From Acetatifactor sp. (GTDB taxonomy: Bacteria; Bacillota; Clostridia; Lachnospirales; Lachnospiraceae), in assembly GCA_024693365.1 (NCBI GenBank), contig JAILLF010000010.1:1-64000 (forward strand): a stretch of 64,000 nt of DNA. Reading direction: 5' to 3'. Positions 33,654 through 41,614 of the stretch are shown one piece after another. A program made the position numbers and the translations under genes. The notes under the pieces are model-generated. The model was not told the origin of the DNA, did no database searches, and saw only the letters and a program-made list of their open reading frames with translations. Positions within the stretch are counted from its first letter, which is position 1. Every line of letters begins with the position of its first letter.

Positions 33654-34064
33654 TCATGATTCATTTTGCAAGTGGACTCCAAAAAGCTCTGTCATGGCAG
33701 AGAGGTCCACGGCATCTCCGGAAAAGCCTTCCGGGAACACGTCCTTCATCATCTGCATCATATCCATGGCATCCTTTAGCTGTTCGTACTGTTTCATTGT
33801 TTGACGCAACCCTTGCATTTGCGCCTTCATGGCGGGATCGCAATAGGGGAGCAGCGCGTCAAAAAGGGCATCGCCCTCGGGCGGATCATCCATGGTTACC
33901 TTGTTGCCGGTATTTTGAACGTAATGCATGGTATAGAGAAGCTCCTGCATGCGGATAAAGATGGACAAGCCGCCTCGCTTGTCCGTCGGCAGGCAAGGAA
34001 GAAGGATTTTCAGCATTTGCAGTTTTCCAGAGGTAAACAGAGAATCAAACGTGTTGTTTTCCAT
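33654..34064 (-). CDS. Hypothetical protein, 136 aa
   Basis: Starts at ATG 34064 (reverse) with AAAGGG nearby; begins MENNTFDSLFTSGKLQMLKI. It is soluble and helical with a methionine-rich segment (DAMDMMQMMKDVF). No family recognised. The N-terminal words LQMLKILLPCLP recall small clostridial proteins with unknown or sporulation-linked roles, but I cannot assign it. It probably forms an operon with the 92-residue gene downstream. Confidence 0.6.
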   Translation of the reverse strand: MENNTFDSLFTSGKLQMLKILLPCLPTDKRGGLSIFIRMQELLYTMHYVQNTGNKVTMDDPPEGDALFDALLPYCDPAMKAQMQGLRQTMKQYEQLKDAMDMMQMMKDVFPEGFSGDAVDLSAMTELFGVHLQNES

Positions 34065-34176
34065 AGAGATCCCTTTCCACGTGCCCGCGAGCTTTTTATC
34101 CTTCAAAAACAGGCTCCCGCGCGGGGGGCCTGTTTCGGCGCCGGAATAGGATTAGTTATCGGCGCTCCGTGGCGTA

Positions 34177-34419
34177 TTAATTGCAGCCGCAGCCACATCC
34201 GCCATTGTTATTTCCGCCGCAGAAATTGCTAAGGAGCAGGAGCCAAATGACAGTGTCACAGCAGGAACTGCCGCCATTATTGCCTCCATTGCAGCCGAAA
34301 ATCCCATTGCCGTTTCCAGTCAGGGATAACAGCAGGATGATCCAGAGCAGGTTATTTCCGGAACAGGAATTATTGTAGCCGTTGTTACAGCCACAGTTCG
34401 TTGCGGATAAGTCACTCAT
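34177..34419 (-). CDS. Cys/Asn/Gly-rich small membrane protein
   Basis: An 80-residue protein with very skewed composition: about 12 cysteines and many Asn and Gly, in blocks such as CGCNNGYNNSCSG, CNGGNNGGSSCC and the end GGCGCGCN. Two leucine-rich segments (LLWIILLLSLTG and VIWLLLLSNFCG) look like short membrane helices, giving an internal repeat of polar-Cys block plus helix. Similar proteins in Lachnospiraceae are labelled chorion-class high-cysteine proteins; function unknown, possibly in spore or envelope coats. ATG at 34419 (reverse) is preceded by a GGAGG-type site. Confidence 0.7.
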   Translation of the reverse strand: MSDLSATNCGCNNGYNNSCSGNNLLWIILLLSLTGNGNGIFGCNGGNNGGSSCCDTVIWLLLLSNFCGGNNNGGCGCGCN

Positions 34420-34528
34420 GTTTGAATGCCTCCAAGGTTGTTTGTAGTTTATACTATGCAGGAATGGCAGAAAGGTTGACGTCTTTTTTATGGTCGATTA
34501 TGATGAATTTAGTGGAGGTAAAAGCCCT

Positions 34529-36229
34529 ATGAAAATCTTACTGGCAGCCATCAATGCAAAATACGTACATTCCAACCTCGCGGTGCACTCCCTGCGTGCA
34601 AGCGCGGGTGCGTACAAGGATGGCGTATCGATTGCGGAATATACCATTAATCAAATGAAGGATGACATTTTAAAGGATTTATATCTTCGAAGCCCTGAGG
34701 TTCTCTGCTTTTCGGTATATCTGTGGAATCTGGAGTACGTGGAAGCCATCTTGAAGGAATTTCACAAGCTTTGTCCGTCCATTCCGGTTTGGATGGGTGG
34801 CCCGGAGGTTTCTTATGAGACGGATTCTTTCTTAAAGAGGCATGAATCAGTTACGGGCGTTATGATCGGTGAGGGAGAGGATACCTTCCGTGAATTATGT
34901 GCTTATTATCATGGGAAGGATCCGAAGGAGCTTTCTGAGATCAAAGGAATCGCTTACCGCGACGTGGCTGGCAAGATTTGCTTTACGGCTCCACGCGATC
35001 CAAAGAACCTAAGTGACGTTCCTTTTTGCTATGATGATCTGGAGGAATATGCCAATCGTATTATTTACTATGAGAGTAGCCGGGGATGTCCGTTTTCCTG
35101 TAGCTATTGCTTGTCCTCCATTGATAAGAAGCTGCGATTTCGTGACCTGGAATTGGTCAAGAAGGAATTGCAGTTTTTCCTGGATAAAAAGGTACCACAG
35201 GTAAAATTCGTGGACCGAACCTTTAATTGTGATCACAAGCACGCCATGACCATCTGGAACTATCTTACGGAGCATGATAACGGCATCACGAATTTTCATT
35301 TTGAAATCTCGGCAGATCTGTTAAGGGAAGAAGAGATAGAACTTATCGAGACGATGCGTCCCGGGCTGATCCAATTGGAGATCGGCGTGCAGTCTGCCAA
35401 TGAGGTGACAATCAAGGAGATTCACCGTACCATGAAGCTAGAGCGCGTGAAGGAGGTTGTAAGACGCATTCGGAAAAGCGGTAACGTTCACCAGCATCTG
35501 GACCTGATTGCCGGATTGCCCTATGAAGATTATGAGAGCTTCCGGCATTCCTTTGACGAGATCTACGCGCTCTGGCCGAATCAGCTACAGCTAGGTTTCT
35601 TAAAGGTGTTAAAGGGTTCGTTTATGTATGAGCATGCGAAGGAGTATGGTATCGCTTATCATGACGCACCGCCTTATGAGGTGCTTTACACGAATTGGCT
35701 TAGCTACGATGAGATCCTTAAAATCAAACGCGTGGAGGAAATGCTTGAGGTCTATTACAACAGCGGACAGTTTGAGGTTACGATGAAGCTTTTGTACGCA
35801 CTAACGGACAGCGTGTTTGATCTGTTTCTGGAATTAGGGGAATTTTATGAGAGGAAAGGATACGCCGGCATGCAGCATTCCAGGCTAAGGAGATGTGAGA
35901 TTCTCTTAGAATTCCTTGAGGAGAAGGTTACGCCAAAGGAGCTCCTTCAGGAGGCGCTTACCTTTGACTTGTATGCCAGGGAGAATTGCAAAACCCGGCC
36001 AGACTGGGCACCGCCAGTCGAATCCTTGCGGGAGATGACGAGAAAGTACTGTACAAACGGAAAGTTAAGCCATGCGGAACCTTTTCATTACCGCTTTCCT
36101 GCCAAGGATGAAATAGGGGTAAAGGAATTTCCTGAGCGTACTTCAAATACTGTCTGGGCGTTGTTCCATTACGAAGATCGGGATCCCTTAGATCATCAGG
36201 CCAGAGTGGAATACTTAGAGATTGTATGA
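34529..36229 (+). CDS. B12-binding-domain radical SAM protein (DUF4080)
   Basis: A 566-residue radical SAM enzyme. ATG 34529 follows GGAGGT at eight bases. The N-terminal 140 residues form a cobalamin-binding-like domain (MKILLAAINAKYVHSNLA, WMGGPEVS, GEGEDTFRELC); the radical SAM core has the cluster motif CPFSCSYC (about residue 185) with GxIGxQS-like LEIGVQSAN; the C-terminus matches DUF4080. Family members are class B-type methyltransferases or unknown. It lacks the His usually used to ligate B12 in the loop I can see, so cobalamin binding is uncertain. Substrate unknown; the adjacent 36-residue frame overlaps its stop. Confidence 0.88.
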   Translation: MKILLAAINAKYVHSNLAVHSLRASAGAYKDGVSIAEYTINQMKDDILKDLYLRSPEVLCFSVYLWNLEYVEAILKEFHKLCPSIPVWMGGPEVSYETDSFLKRHESVTGVMIGEGEDTFRELCAYYHGKDPKELSEIKGIAYRDVAGKICFTAPRDPKNLSDVPFCYDDLEEYANRIIYYESSRGCPFSCSYCLSSIDKKLRFRDLELVKKELQFFLDKKVPQVKFVDRTFNCDHKHAMTIWNYLTEHDNGITNFHFEISADLLREEEIELIETMRPGLIQLEIGVQSANEVTIKEIHRTMKLERVKEVVRRIRKSGNVHQHLDLIAGLPYEDYESFRHSFDEIYALWPNQLQLGFLKVLKGSFMYEHAKEYGIAYHDAPPYEVLYTNWLSYDEILKIKRVEEMLEVYYNSGQFEVTMKLLYALTDSVFDLFLELGEFYERKGYAGMQHSRLRRCEILLEFLEEKVTPKELLQEALTFDLYARENCKTRPDWAPPVESLREMTRKYCTNGKLSHAEPFHYRFPAKDEIGVKEFPERTSNTVWALFHYEDRDPLDHQARVEYLEIV

Positions 36230-36336
36230 AAGATGAAAAACCGGTTACGTTTCCTGCTAAGATTAACAAGGCAAACGCCCCACGTGAGTACGGCATTAAG
36301 GCCGAGGATGAAGCAATTACTGTCTGGAGCGGATAA
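36226..36336 (+). CDS. Possible small protein, 36 aa
   Basis: The frame starts at ATG 36226, overlapping the stop of the radical SAM gene by four bases (ATGA), and ends at TAA 36334-36336. It begins MKDEKPVTFPAKINKANAPR, then a short acidic stretch, ending in VWSG. The overlap is typical of coupled genes, and the composition looks like coding sequence, but there is no independent support and it may be chance. A peptide substrate of the radical SAM enzyme is one idea. Confidence 0.35.
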   Translation: MKDEKPVTFPAKINKANAPREYGIKAEDEAITVWSG

Positions 36337-36425
36337 TGTTTAGAATGGCAAAATAAAGGGAAAAAAGCCTGGAACTTCCAAGTTGATCCTGCATAAAATG
36401 TAGGATAGACTAGGAGGGCGGCGGA

Positions 36426-37367
36426 ATGGATCGGGTCAGAAGGCAGCTTGGTCTGACAAAAGAATATGATTACGTTGGGAAGAATGACAGTTTCACCATA
36501 GCCGTATTGGACAGCGGCGTGGTGATGCATCCCGACTTAAAAGACATAATAGTGGCGTTTCGCGACTTCTCGGGAAGAAACGGGAAGGACGGGAAGCGCC
36601 ATTACTATTCTGAGGCATATGATGATTATGGTCACGGGACACACGTGTGCGGCATCCTTGCAGGAAACGGAGCATTGTCTGGCGGTAAATTCCGCGGCAT
36701 CATCCCGGGGGCGAGGCTGGTCGTAGGTAAAATTTTGGATGCCCGAGGAGATGGTGCGGCAGAGGATATGATCAAAGGAATGATATGGATCCTTGAATTG
36801 AAAGAGAAATTTAACGTCCGACTGCTAAACCTGTCCATTGGCATCTCGAACTCAACCAAGAAGGAGAATCAGGATAAGCTGCGTGAAATGCTGCAAAAGC
36901 TGTCTGAGGCAGGTATTTTGGTGATCTGTGCGGCAGGAAATCAGGGACCAGCCCAGGAAACGATTTCTTTTTTGGGGGATGGGAGTTTGGTTGTATCCGT
37001 AGGATGCGATGACGGGGAATACTTCTTGGGAGATCCGGCAAGGTGTGAGTACCATTCGGGAAGGGGAAGAAGGAATGCAATCCTTAGAAAGCCTGACGTT
37101 GTGGCGCCTGGAACGAAGATTACTTCCTGTAGCAGTTTATATGCCTTTCGGAATCACGGATATGAGAGACGGAGCGGAACTTCGATGGCGACGCCGATCG
37201 TCACGGGGTGTCTAGGAAAAGTATTGCAAATCGATCAAAATTTATCAAATCTGGAATTGAAAAGGCTTCTGACTTCCACTGCAACGGATCTGCACAAGCC
37301 TTGGAACCAACAGGGTTATGGGATGGTCTGTCCCCATGCGATGTTGAAAAGAGTTATGGAAGCATAA
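36426..37367 (+). CDS. Subtilisin-like serine protease (S8 family)
   Basis: A 313-residue S8 peptidase with a complete triad: Asp in IAVLDSGV (about residue 29), His in DDYGHGTHVCG (about 66) and Ser in RSGTSMATP (about 245), plus the oxyanion Asn in CAAGNQGP. There is no signal peptide and almost no propeptide, the form of intracellular subtilisins. AGGAGGGCGG precedes the ATG. It stands between the radical SAM gene and the citrate cluster; no inhibitor or partner gene is visible. Confidence 0.92.
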   Translation: MDRVRRQLGLTKEYDYVGKNDSFTIAVLDSGVVMHPDLKDIIVAFRDFSGRNGKDGKRHYYSEAYDDYGHGTHVCGILAGNGALSGGKFRGIIPGARLVVGKILDARGDGAAEDMIKGMIWILELKEKFNVRLLNLSIGISNSTKKENQDKLREMLQKLSEAGILVICAAGNQGPAQETISFLGDGSLVVSVGCDDGEYFLGDPARCEYHSGRGRRNAILRKPDVVAPGTKITSCSSLYAFRNHGYERRSGTSMATPIVTGCLGKVLQIDQNLSNLELKRLLTSTATDLHKPWNQQGYGMVCPHAMLKRVMEA

Positions 37368-37402
37368 AATCATAAGATTTCCAAGAAGTTTATGAAAACG
37401 AC

Positions 37403-37431
37403 TTGACACTTTTCGTATGATTGTATACAAT
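37403..37431 (+). promoter_or_regulatory. SigA promoter of the citrate synthase/isocitrate dehydrogenase cluster
   Basis: Consensus TTGACA (37403-37408), 17-bp spacer, TACAAT (37426-37431). The -10 lies inside a 22-bp palindrome. Since an ATG at 37417 falls within this promoter, it cannot be the start of the first gene. Confidence 0.82.
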
Positions 37432-37436
37432 CATAC
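37415..37436. promoter_or_regulatory. 22-bp perfect palindromic operator, probable GntR/FCD site
   Basis: Arms GTATGATTGTA and TACAATCATAC are exact reverse complements and cover the spacer and the -10 box. The core TTGTATACAA resembles FadR-subfamily GntR operators. A GntR/FCD regulator is encoded 1.5 kb downstream in the same cluster, so autoregulated repression is likely. Confidence 0.72.
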
Positions 37437-37482
37437 AAGTAAGCAATTTGAACATAGAGGGAAAGGCAGGTCAAGGTACGAT

Positions 37483-38907
37483 ATGAGTTATTTGGGTGAA
37501 GATGAAAGCATGTTTGCCAATAGGCCGGTTACCATGAACAGCAAGAACAATCTGTTACAGATAGAGGAGCACATGTACATTTTGGATGACGTGGAAAAAC
37601 CCAATGTCTTCCGTAACATGTTTCCTTATTCGGAGATTCCGAAGATTCCTTTTAATGACAGGATTGTGCCTCATGACATGCCTAAGGATATATTCATTAC
37701 CGACACGACGTTCCGTGACGGTCAGCAGTCCAGGGCTCCCTATACCACGGAGCAGATCGTGAAGATTTATGATTATCTTCATAAATTAGGCGGACCGAAC
37801 GGCATGATCCGCGCAAGTGAATTTTTCCTTTACAGCAAGAAGGATCGCGATGCGGTTTACAAATGCATGGAGAGGGGATATAAGTTCCCTGAGGTGACAA
37901 GCTGGATCCGCGCAAGCAAGGAAGACTTTAAGCTTGTCAAGGAATTAGGCATGCCGGAGACGGGAATCCTTGTCAGCTGTTCGGATTATCACATCTTTAT
38001 GAAGTTAAAGATGAACCGCCGTCAGGCCATGGATCACTATCTGAGCGTTGTACGTGACTGCCTGGAGGAGGGCATCAGCGTAAGATGCCATTTGGAGGAC
38101 ATTACCAGGGCTGACATCTACGGCTACGTGGTTCCGTTCTGTCTGGAACTGATGAAGCTGATGGATGAGTATAAAATTCCAATTAAAGTAAGGGCTTGCG
38201 ATACAATGGGGTATGGCGTAAACTACCCCGGCGCAGTGATTCCCAGAAGCGTGCAGGGTATTATTTATGCCATTCACGTGCATGCGGGCGTACCCAGCGA
38301 GCTGATAGAGTGGCATGGACATAATGATTTCTACAAGGCAGTGGTAAATTCTACGACCGCCTGGCTTTATGGTTGCTCCGGAGTAAATACTTCCCTGTTT
38401 GGCATTGGCGAGAGAACGGGTAATACGCCCCTTGAAGCAATGGTATTTGAGTATGCGCAGCTTCGCGGCGACTTAAACGGCATGGACACCACGGTGATCA
38501 CCGAACTGGCGGAGTATTACGAGAAGGAGATCGGCTATCACATCCCTGAGAGAACTCCATTTGTCGGCAAGAACTTTAACGTGACGCGTGCCGGCATTCA
38601 CGCAGACGGACTCCTTAAGAATGAGGAGATCTATAATATTTTTGACACGGAGAAATTCCTGAACAGACCCGTGCTTTGCGCAATCTCCAATACTTCCGGA
38701 CTTGCCGGGATCGCTCACTGGCTGAATACCTATTACAAGCTGAAGGGCGATAAGATGGTACAGAAAACGGACGATCTTGTAAGAGATCTGAAGGCATGGG
38801 TGGATGAGGAATATGCCGGCGGACGCGTAACTGTCATGACGGACAGTGAGATCATTGCACAAGTGAACAAGGTGTGCCTGGAAAAGGGCTATAAGCTCGG
38901 ACAATAA
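37483..38907 (+). CDS. Isopropylmalate/homocitrate-synthase-fold enzyme, probable Re-type citrate synthase
   Basis: A 474-residue DRE-TIM metallolyase. ATG 37483 (MSYLGEDESMFANRP) is chosen because upstream in-frame codons lie in the promoter. Family motifs are ITDTTFRDGQQSRAPY, the HLEDITRAD block, HGHNDFYKAVVNSTTAW and GERTGNTPLEAMV. The order citrate-synthase candidate, GntR regulator, isocitrate dehydrogenase is what would be expected of the Re-citrate synthase first defined in Clostridium kluyveri, which joins acetyl-CoA and oxaloacetate on the way to 2-oxoglutarate; no Si-type citrate synthase is present here. Homocitrate or 2-isopropylmalate synthesis is the alternative. No leuB, leuCD or lysine genes are adjacent. 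Confidence 0.8.
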   Translation: MSYLGEDESMFANRPVTMNSKNNLLQIEEHMYILDDVEKPNVFRNMFPYSEIPKIPFNDRIVPHDMPKDIFITDTTFRDGQQSRAPYTTEQIVKIYDYLHKLGGPNGMIRASEFFLYSKKDRDAVYKCMERGYKFPEVTSWIRASKEDFKLVKELGMPETGILVSCSDYHIFMKLKMNRRQAMDHYLSVVRDCLEEGISVRCHLEDITRADIYGYVVPFCLELMKLMDEYKIPIKVRACDTMGYGVNYPGAVIPRSVQGIIYAIHVHAGVPSELIEWHGHNDFYKAVVNSTTAWLYGCSGVNTSLFGIGERTGNTPLEAMVFEYAQLRGDLNGMDTTVITELAEYYEKEIGYHIPERTPFVGKNFNVTRAGIHADGLLKNEEIYNIFDTEKFLNRPVLCAISNTSGLAGIAHWLNTYYKLKGDKMVQKTDDLVRDLKAWVDEEYAGGRVTVMTDSEIIAQVNKVCLEKGYKLGQ

Positions 38908-38920
38908 AGGGGGCATCGTT

Positions 38921-39625
38921 ATGGGGTATGACGTAAAAAAGGAAGTAACGGACAAGTACTCCCTGCGAGGCAGGGTTTTTAGCAAGCTTCGCGATGACAT
39001 TTTAAGCGGTAAATATGAAGAAAACGAAGAACTGAAGGAGGTTGCCATCGGGGAAGAGCTTGGCGTGTCGAGAACGCCGGTGCGTGAGGCATTCCGTCAG
39101 TTGGAGCTGGAGGGCCTGATCCAGATTATCCCCAATAAGGGCGCTTACGTCACGGGGATCACGGAGAAGGACATTCAGGACATTTATCTGATCCGTTCTC
39201 TTTTGGAAGGGCTTTGCGCAAAGCTTGCGACGGAGCATATCACGCAGGAACAGCTCGAAGAATTGGAAGAGAATGTTTATCTTGGTAAATTCCATGCGGA
39301 AAAAGGACATTTGGATCAGATGACCGAGTTGGACAACCGCTTCCATGAGATTTTGTACGAAGCGTGCGATAGCAAGATGCTGGAGCATCAATTAAAGGAC
39401 TTTCATCAGTACGTGCTTCGCGTGCGCAAGAAGACGTTGAGCAATAAGAACCGCGGACCTAAGTCAAATTTGGAGCATGAGGGGATTCTGAATGCCATTA
39501 AGGCGGGGGACGCGGAATTGGCTCAAAAGCTGGCACATGATCACATGATCAATGCCTATGAAAACATGCTGAAGTGCGGCTTGCATGAACTGTTTTCGGA
39601 AAAGAGCACGGATGAAAAGAACTAG
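38921..39625 (+). CDS. GntR-family regulator with FCD domain
   Basis: A 234-residue FadR-subfamily repressor. Residues about 15-80 form the winged helix (LRGRVFSKLRDDILSGKY, EELGVSRTPVREAFRQLELEGLI, GAYVTG); the C-terminal FCD domain has the Asp/His residues that bind metal and effector (LDNRFHEILYEAC, HEGILNAIKAGD, AHDHM). It lies between the citrate synthase candidate and isocitrate dehydrogenase and very likely binds the 22-bp palindrome over their promoter. The effector may be a tricarboxylic or related acid; this is inference. Confidence 0.9.
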   Translation: MGYDVKKEVTDKYSLRGRVFSKLRDDILSGKYEENEELKEVAIGEELGVSRTPVREAFRQLELEGLIQIIPNKGAYVTGITEKDIQDIYLIRSLLEGLCAKLATEHITQEQLEELEENVYLGKFHAEKGHLDQMTELDNRFHEILYEACDSKMLEHQLKDFHQYVLRVRKKTLSNKNRGPKSNLEHEGILNAIKAGDAELAQKLAHDHMINAYENMLKCGLHELFSEKSTDEKN

Positions 39626-39684
39626 AAAAGACTTAAATGGTACCAGATGATTACTTGAGTAAAAGATTACGGGAGGAAAACAAG

Positions 39685-40893
39685 ATGGCTAAAATTGCAA
39701 TGAAAACCCCTTTGGTGGAGATGGACGGAGACGAAATGACCCGCATCCTTTGGAAGATGATCAAGGATGAGTTGCTCCTTCCCTTTGTTGACCTTAAGAC
39801 GGAGTATTATGATCTTGGACTGGAGCACAGGAACGATACGGACGATCAGGTGACCGTTGATTCCGCAAATGCAACGCTGAAGTATGGCGTGGCCGTAAAA
39901 TGTGCTACCATCACCCCCAATGCGGCAAGAATGACCGAATATAACCTGAAGGAAATGTGGAAGAGCCCGAATGGTACAATCCGCGCAATCCTTGACGGTA
40001 CCGTGTTCCGCGCACCCATTCTGGTAAAGGGCATTGTCCCCTACGTGGCAAACTGGAAGAAGCCCATCACCATCGCACGTCACGCCTATGGCGACGTTTA
40101 CAAGAACGTGGAAATCAAGGTTCCCGGCGCTGGCAAGGCTGAACTTGTATTTACCGGTGAGGACGGCACGGAAATCCGCGAGACGATCCATAACTTTACT
40201 GGCAGTGGAATTATCCAGGGCATCCATAACACGGACAAATCCATCTCAAGCTTTGCAAGGGCATGCTTTGGTTATGCAATTGACACAAAGCAGGATCTGT
40301 GGTTTGCAACGAAGGATACCATCTCCAAGAAGTACGACCATAATTTCAAGGACATTTTCCAGGAGATCTATGACAACGAATATAAGGCGAAATTTGAAGA
40401 GCTTGGCATCGAATATTTCTACACCCTGATCGATGACGCGGTGGCACGCGTGATTCGTTCCGAGGGTGGATTCATCTGGGCATGTAAGAACTATGACGGT
40501 GACGTGATGAGTGACATGGTGGCAACCGCATACGGCGATCTCTCTATGATGACTAGCGTACTGGTAAGCCCGAACGGAGCTTATGAATACGAGGCTGCTC
40601 ACGGAACCGTACAGCGCCATTATTACAAGCACTTAAAGGGTGAGGAAACCTCCACGAACTCCATCGCAACGATCTTTGCATGGACCGGCGCGTTAAAGAA
40701 GCGCGGTGAGCTGGATCAGATCCCTGAGCTTGTTGCATTCGCAGAGAAGCTGGAGCAGGCCTGCATCAAGACCGTCGAGGATGGCAAGATGACGAAGAGC
40801 CTTTCCCTGATCTCTACCTGCGAAAATCCCGTAATCCTGAACAGTCTTGATTTTATCAAGGCAATTCGCGAGACGTTGGAGAGCTTGCTGTAA
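39685..40893 (+). CDS. icd: Isocitrate dehydrogenase (NADP-dependent)
   Basis: A 402-residue isocitrate dehydrogenase of the homodimeric, eukaryote-like group ([18 protein letters not shown] at the N-terminus; [16 protein letters not shown] substrate loop; [32 protein letters not shown] with metal-binding Asp residues; [24 protein letters not shown] cofactor loop). GGGAGGAAA precedes ATG 39685. It converts isocitrate to 2-oxoglutarate, giving NADPH and the carbon skeleton of glutamate. With the synthase upstream it forms the oxidative arm of an incomplete TCA cycle; aconitase must be elsewhere. Confidence 0.95.
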   Translation: MAKIAMKTPLVEMDGDEMTRILWKMIKDELLLPFVDLKTEYYDLGLEHRNDTDDQVTVDSANATLKYGVAVKCATITPNAARMTEYNLKEMWKSPNGTIRAILDGTVFRAPILVKGIVPYVANWKKPITIARHAYGDVYKNVEIKVPGAGKAELVFTGEDGTEIRETIHNFTGSGIIQGIHNTDKSISSFARACFGYAIDTKQDLWFATKDTISKKYDHNFKDIFQEIYDNEYKAKFEELGIEYFYTLIDDAVARVIRSEGGFIWACKNYDGDVMSDMVATAYGDLSMMTSVLVSPNGAYEYEAAHGTVQRHYYKHLKGEETSTNSIATIFAWTGALKKRGELDQIPELVAFAEKLEQACIKTVEDGKMTKSLSLISTCENPVILNSLDFIKAIRETLESLL

Positions 40894-40924
40894 ACCGTCC
40901 GAACTTTGTCTAAGGAGAAGGTGC

Positions 40925-41416
40925 ATGGGAAAATTAGATGGCGGTAGGAAAAAATGGCATTGGATTGGATGGGCATTACTTGCGTTGTTTATACTTTTTG
41001 TTTGCCTTTTATTTTGGGAGTTATATGATTATCAAATCCATACACCTAAGATTATGTTGAAAAAGGAGCCGTTTGTTATGACAACAGGTTCCGTGGTTAC
41101 CTTGGATGATTTGTGCGAAATTACTTGTCAAGGCGACTGTTTTTCACATTTTCAATTCAGGACTGATATTTCTTCTGTAAAGATCTTAGAGTTTAAGGAG
41201 GGATACTTTACTAGCACTGATGGGTATCCTGTAGACGGGATACTCACGAGGAGATTAGATAAGGATGGTGAAGAATGGTGGTATTCCCTTGGCTATATAA
41301 CAAAACTCTATGTGGGTGATGAGGCAGGAACGATATATGTTACCATATGCGCTTCTGGAGAAAGCGGGGAACACATAGAAAAAAATACGATTATCTACGT
41401 AAACCGTGGTGAATAA
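40925..41416 (+). CDS. Hypothetical membrane-anchored protein
   Basis: A 163-residue protein with a short basic N-terminus, one helix (about 13-35) and a mainly beta, extracellular-looking domain with three cysteines (ITCQGDCFSHF and VTICAS). ATG 40925 follows AAGGAGAAGG. Composition is more A+T-rich in codons than its neighbours, hinting at a more recent or less expressed gene. The start (GGRKKWHWIGW) and domain were not recognised. Followed by a palindromic terminator. Confidence 0.65.
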   Translation: MGKLDGGRKKWHWIGWALLALFILFVCLLFWELYDYQIHTPKIMLKKEPFVMTTGSVVTLDDLCEITCQGDCFSHFQFRTDISSVKILEFKEGYFTSTDGYPVDGILTRRLDKDGEEWWYSLGYITKLYVGDEAGTIYVTICASGESGEHIEKNTIIYVNRGE

Positions 41417-41431
41417 AGGTTTGAAAAATGG

Positions 41432-41472
41432 GTCAGGGGGACATTCACTAGACATGTTCCCCTGACTTTTTT
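41432..41472 (+). terminator. Terminator, GTCA/TGAC palindrome
   Basis: GTCAGGGGGACAT (41432-41444) pairs with ATGTTCCCCTGAC (41454-41466), followed by TTTTTT. The GTCA...TGAC termini recall the REP-like units at 33.3 kb. Confidence 0.82.
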
Positions 41473-41513
41473 GGCTCTTTTCAAAATAATACATGGAATA
41501 GCCAAGATAATCA

Positions 41514-41567
41514 TTGACTTTTACGCGAAGAATCGGTAGGCTGAATATAGAACGTAAACGGTTACGT
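41514..41567 (+). promoter_or_regulatory. Promoter and LacI-type operator of the GH31 gene
   Basis: TTGACT (41514-41519) and a weak TAGGCT (41537-41542) at 17 bp. Just downstream, 41552-41567, ACGTAA and TTACGT flank ACGG, giving the GTAAACGGTTAC core of LacI/GalR or CcpA-type operators. A sugar-responsive repressor binding near +1 would fit a glycosidase. Confidence 0.5.
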
Positions 41568-41614
41568 AATTCGTACGTTTATGATGAAATCTAATGGATT
41601 CAGGAGGAAAGGCG

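Noticed and set aside
36383..36411. Possible promoter (TTGATC, 17 bp, TAGACT) before the subtilase
   Set aside because: The transcript would start after the ribosome site of the gene, so it cannot be its main promoter.
37417..37482. Upstream ATG 37417 of the citrate synthase candidate
   Set aside because: It lies in the spacer of the promoter, before the expected transcription start.
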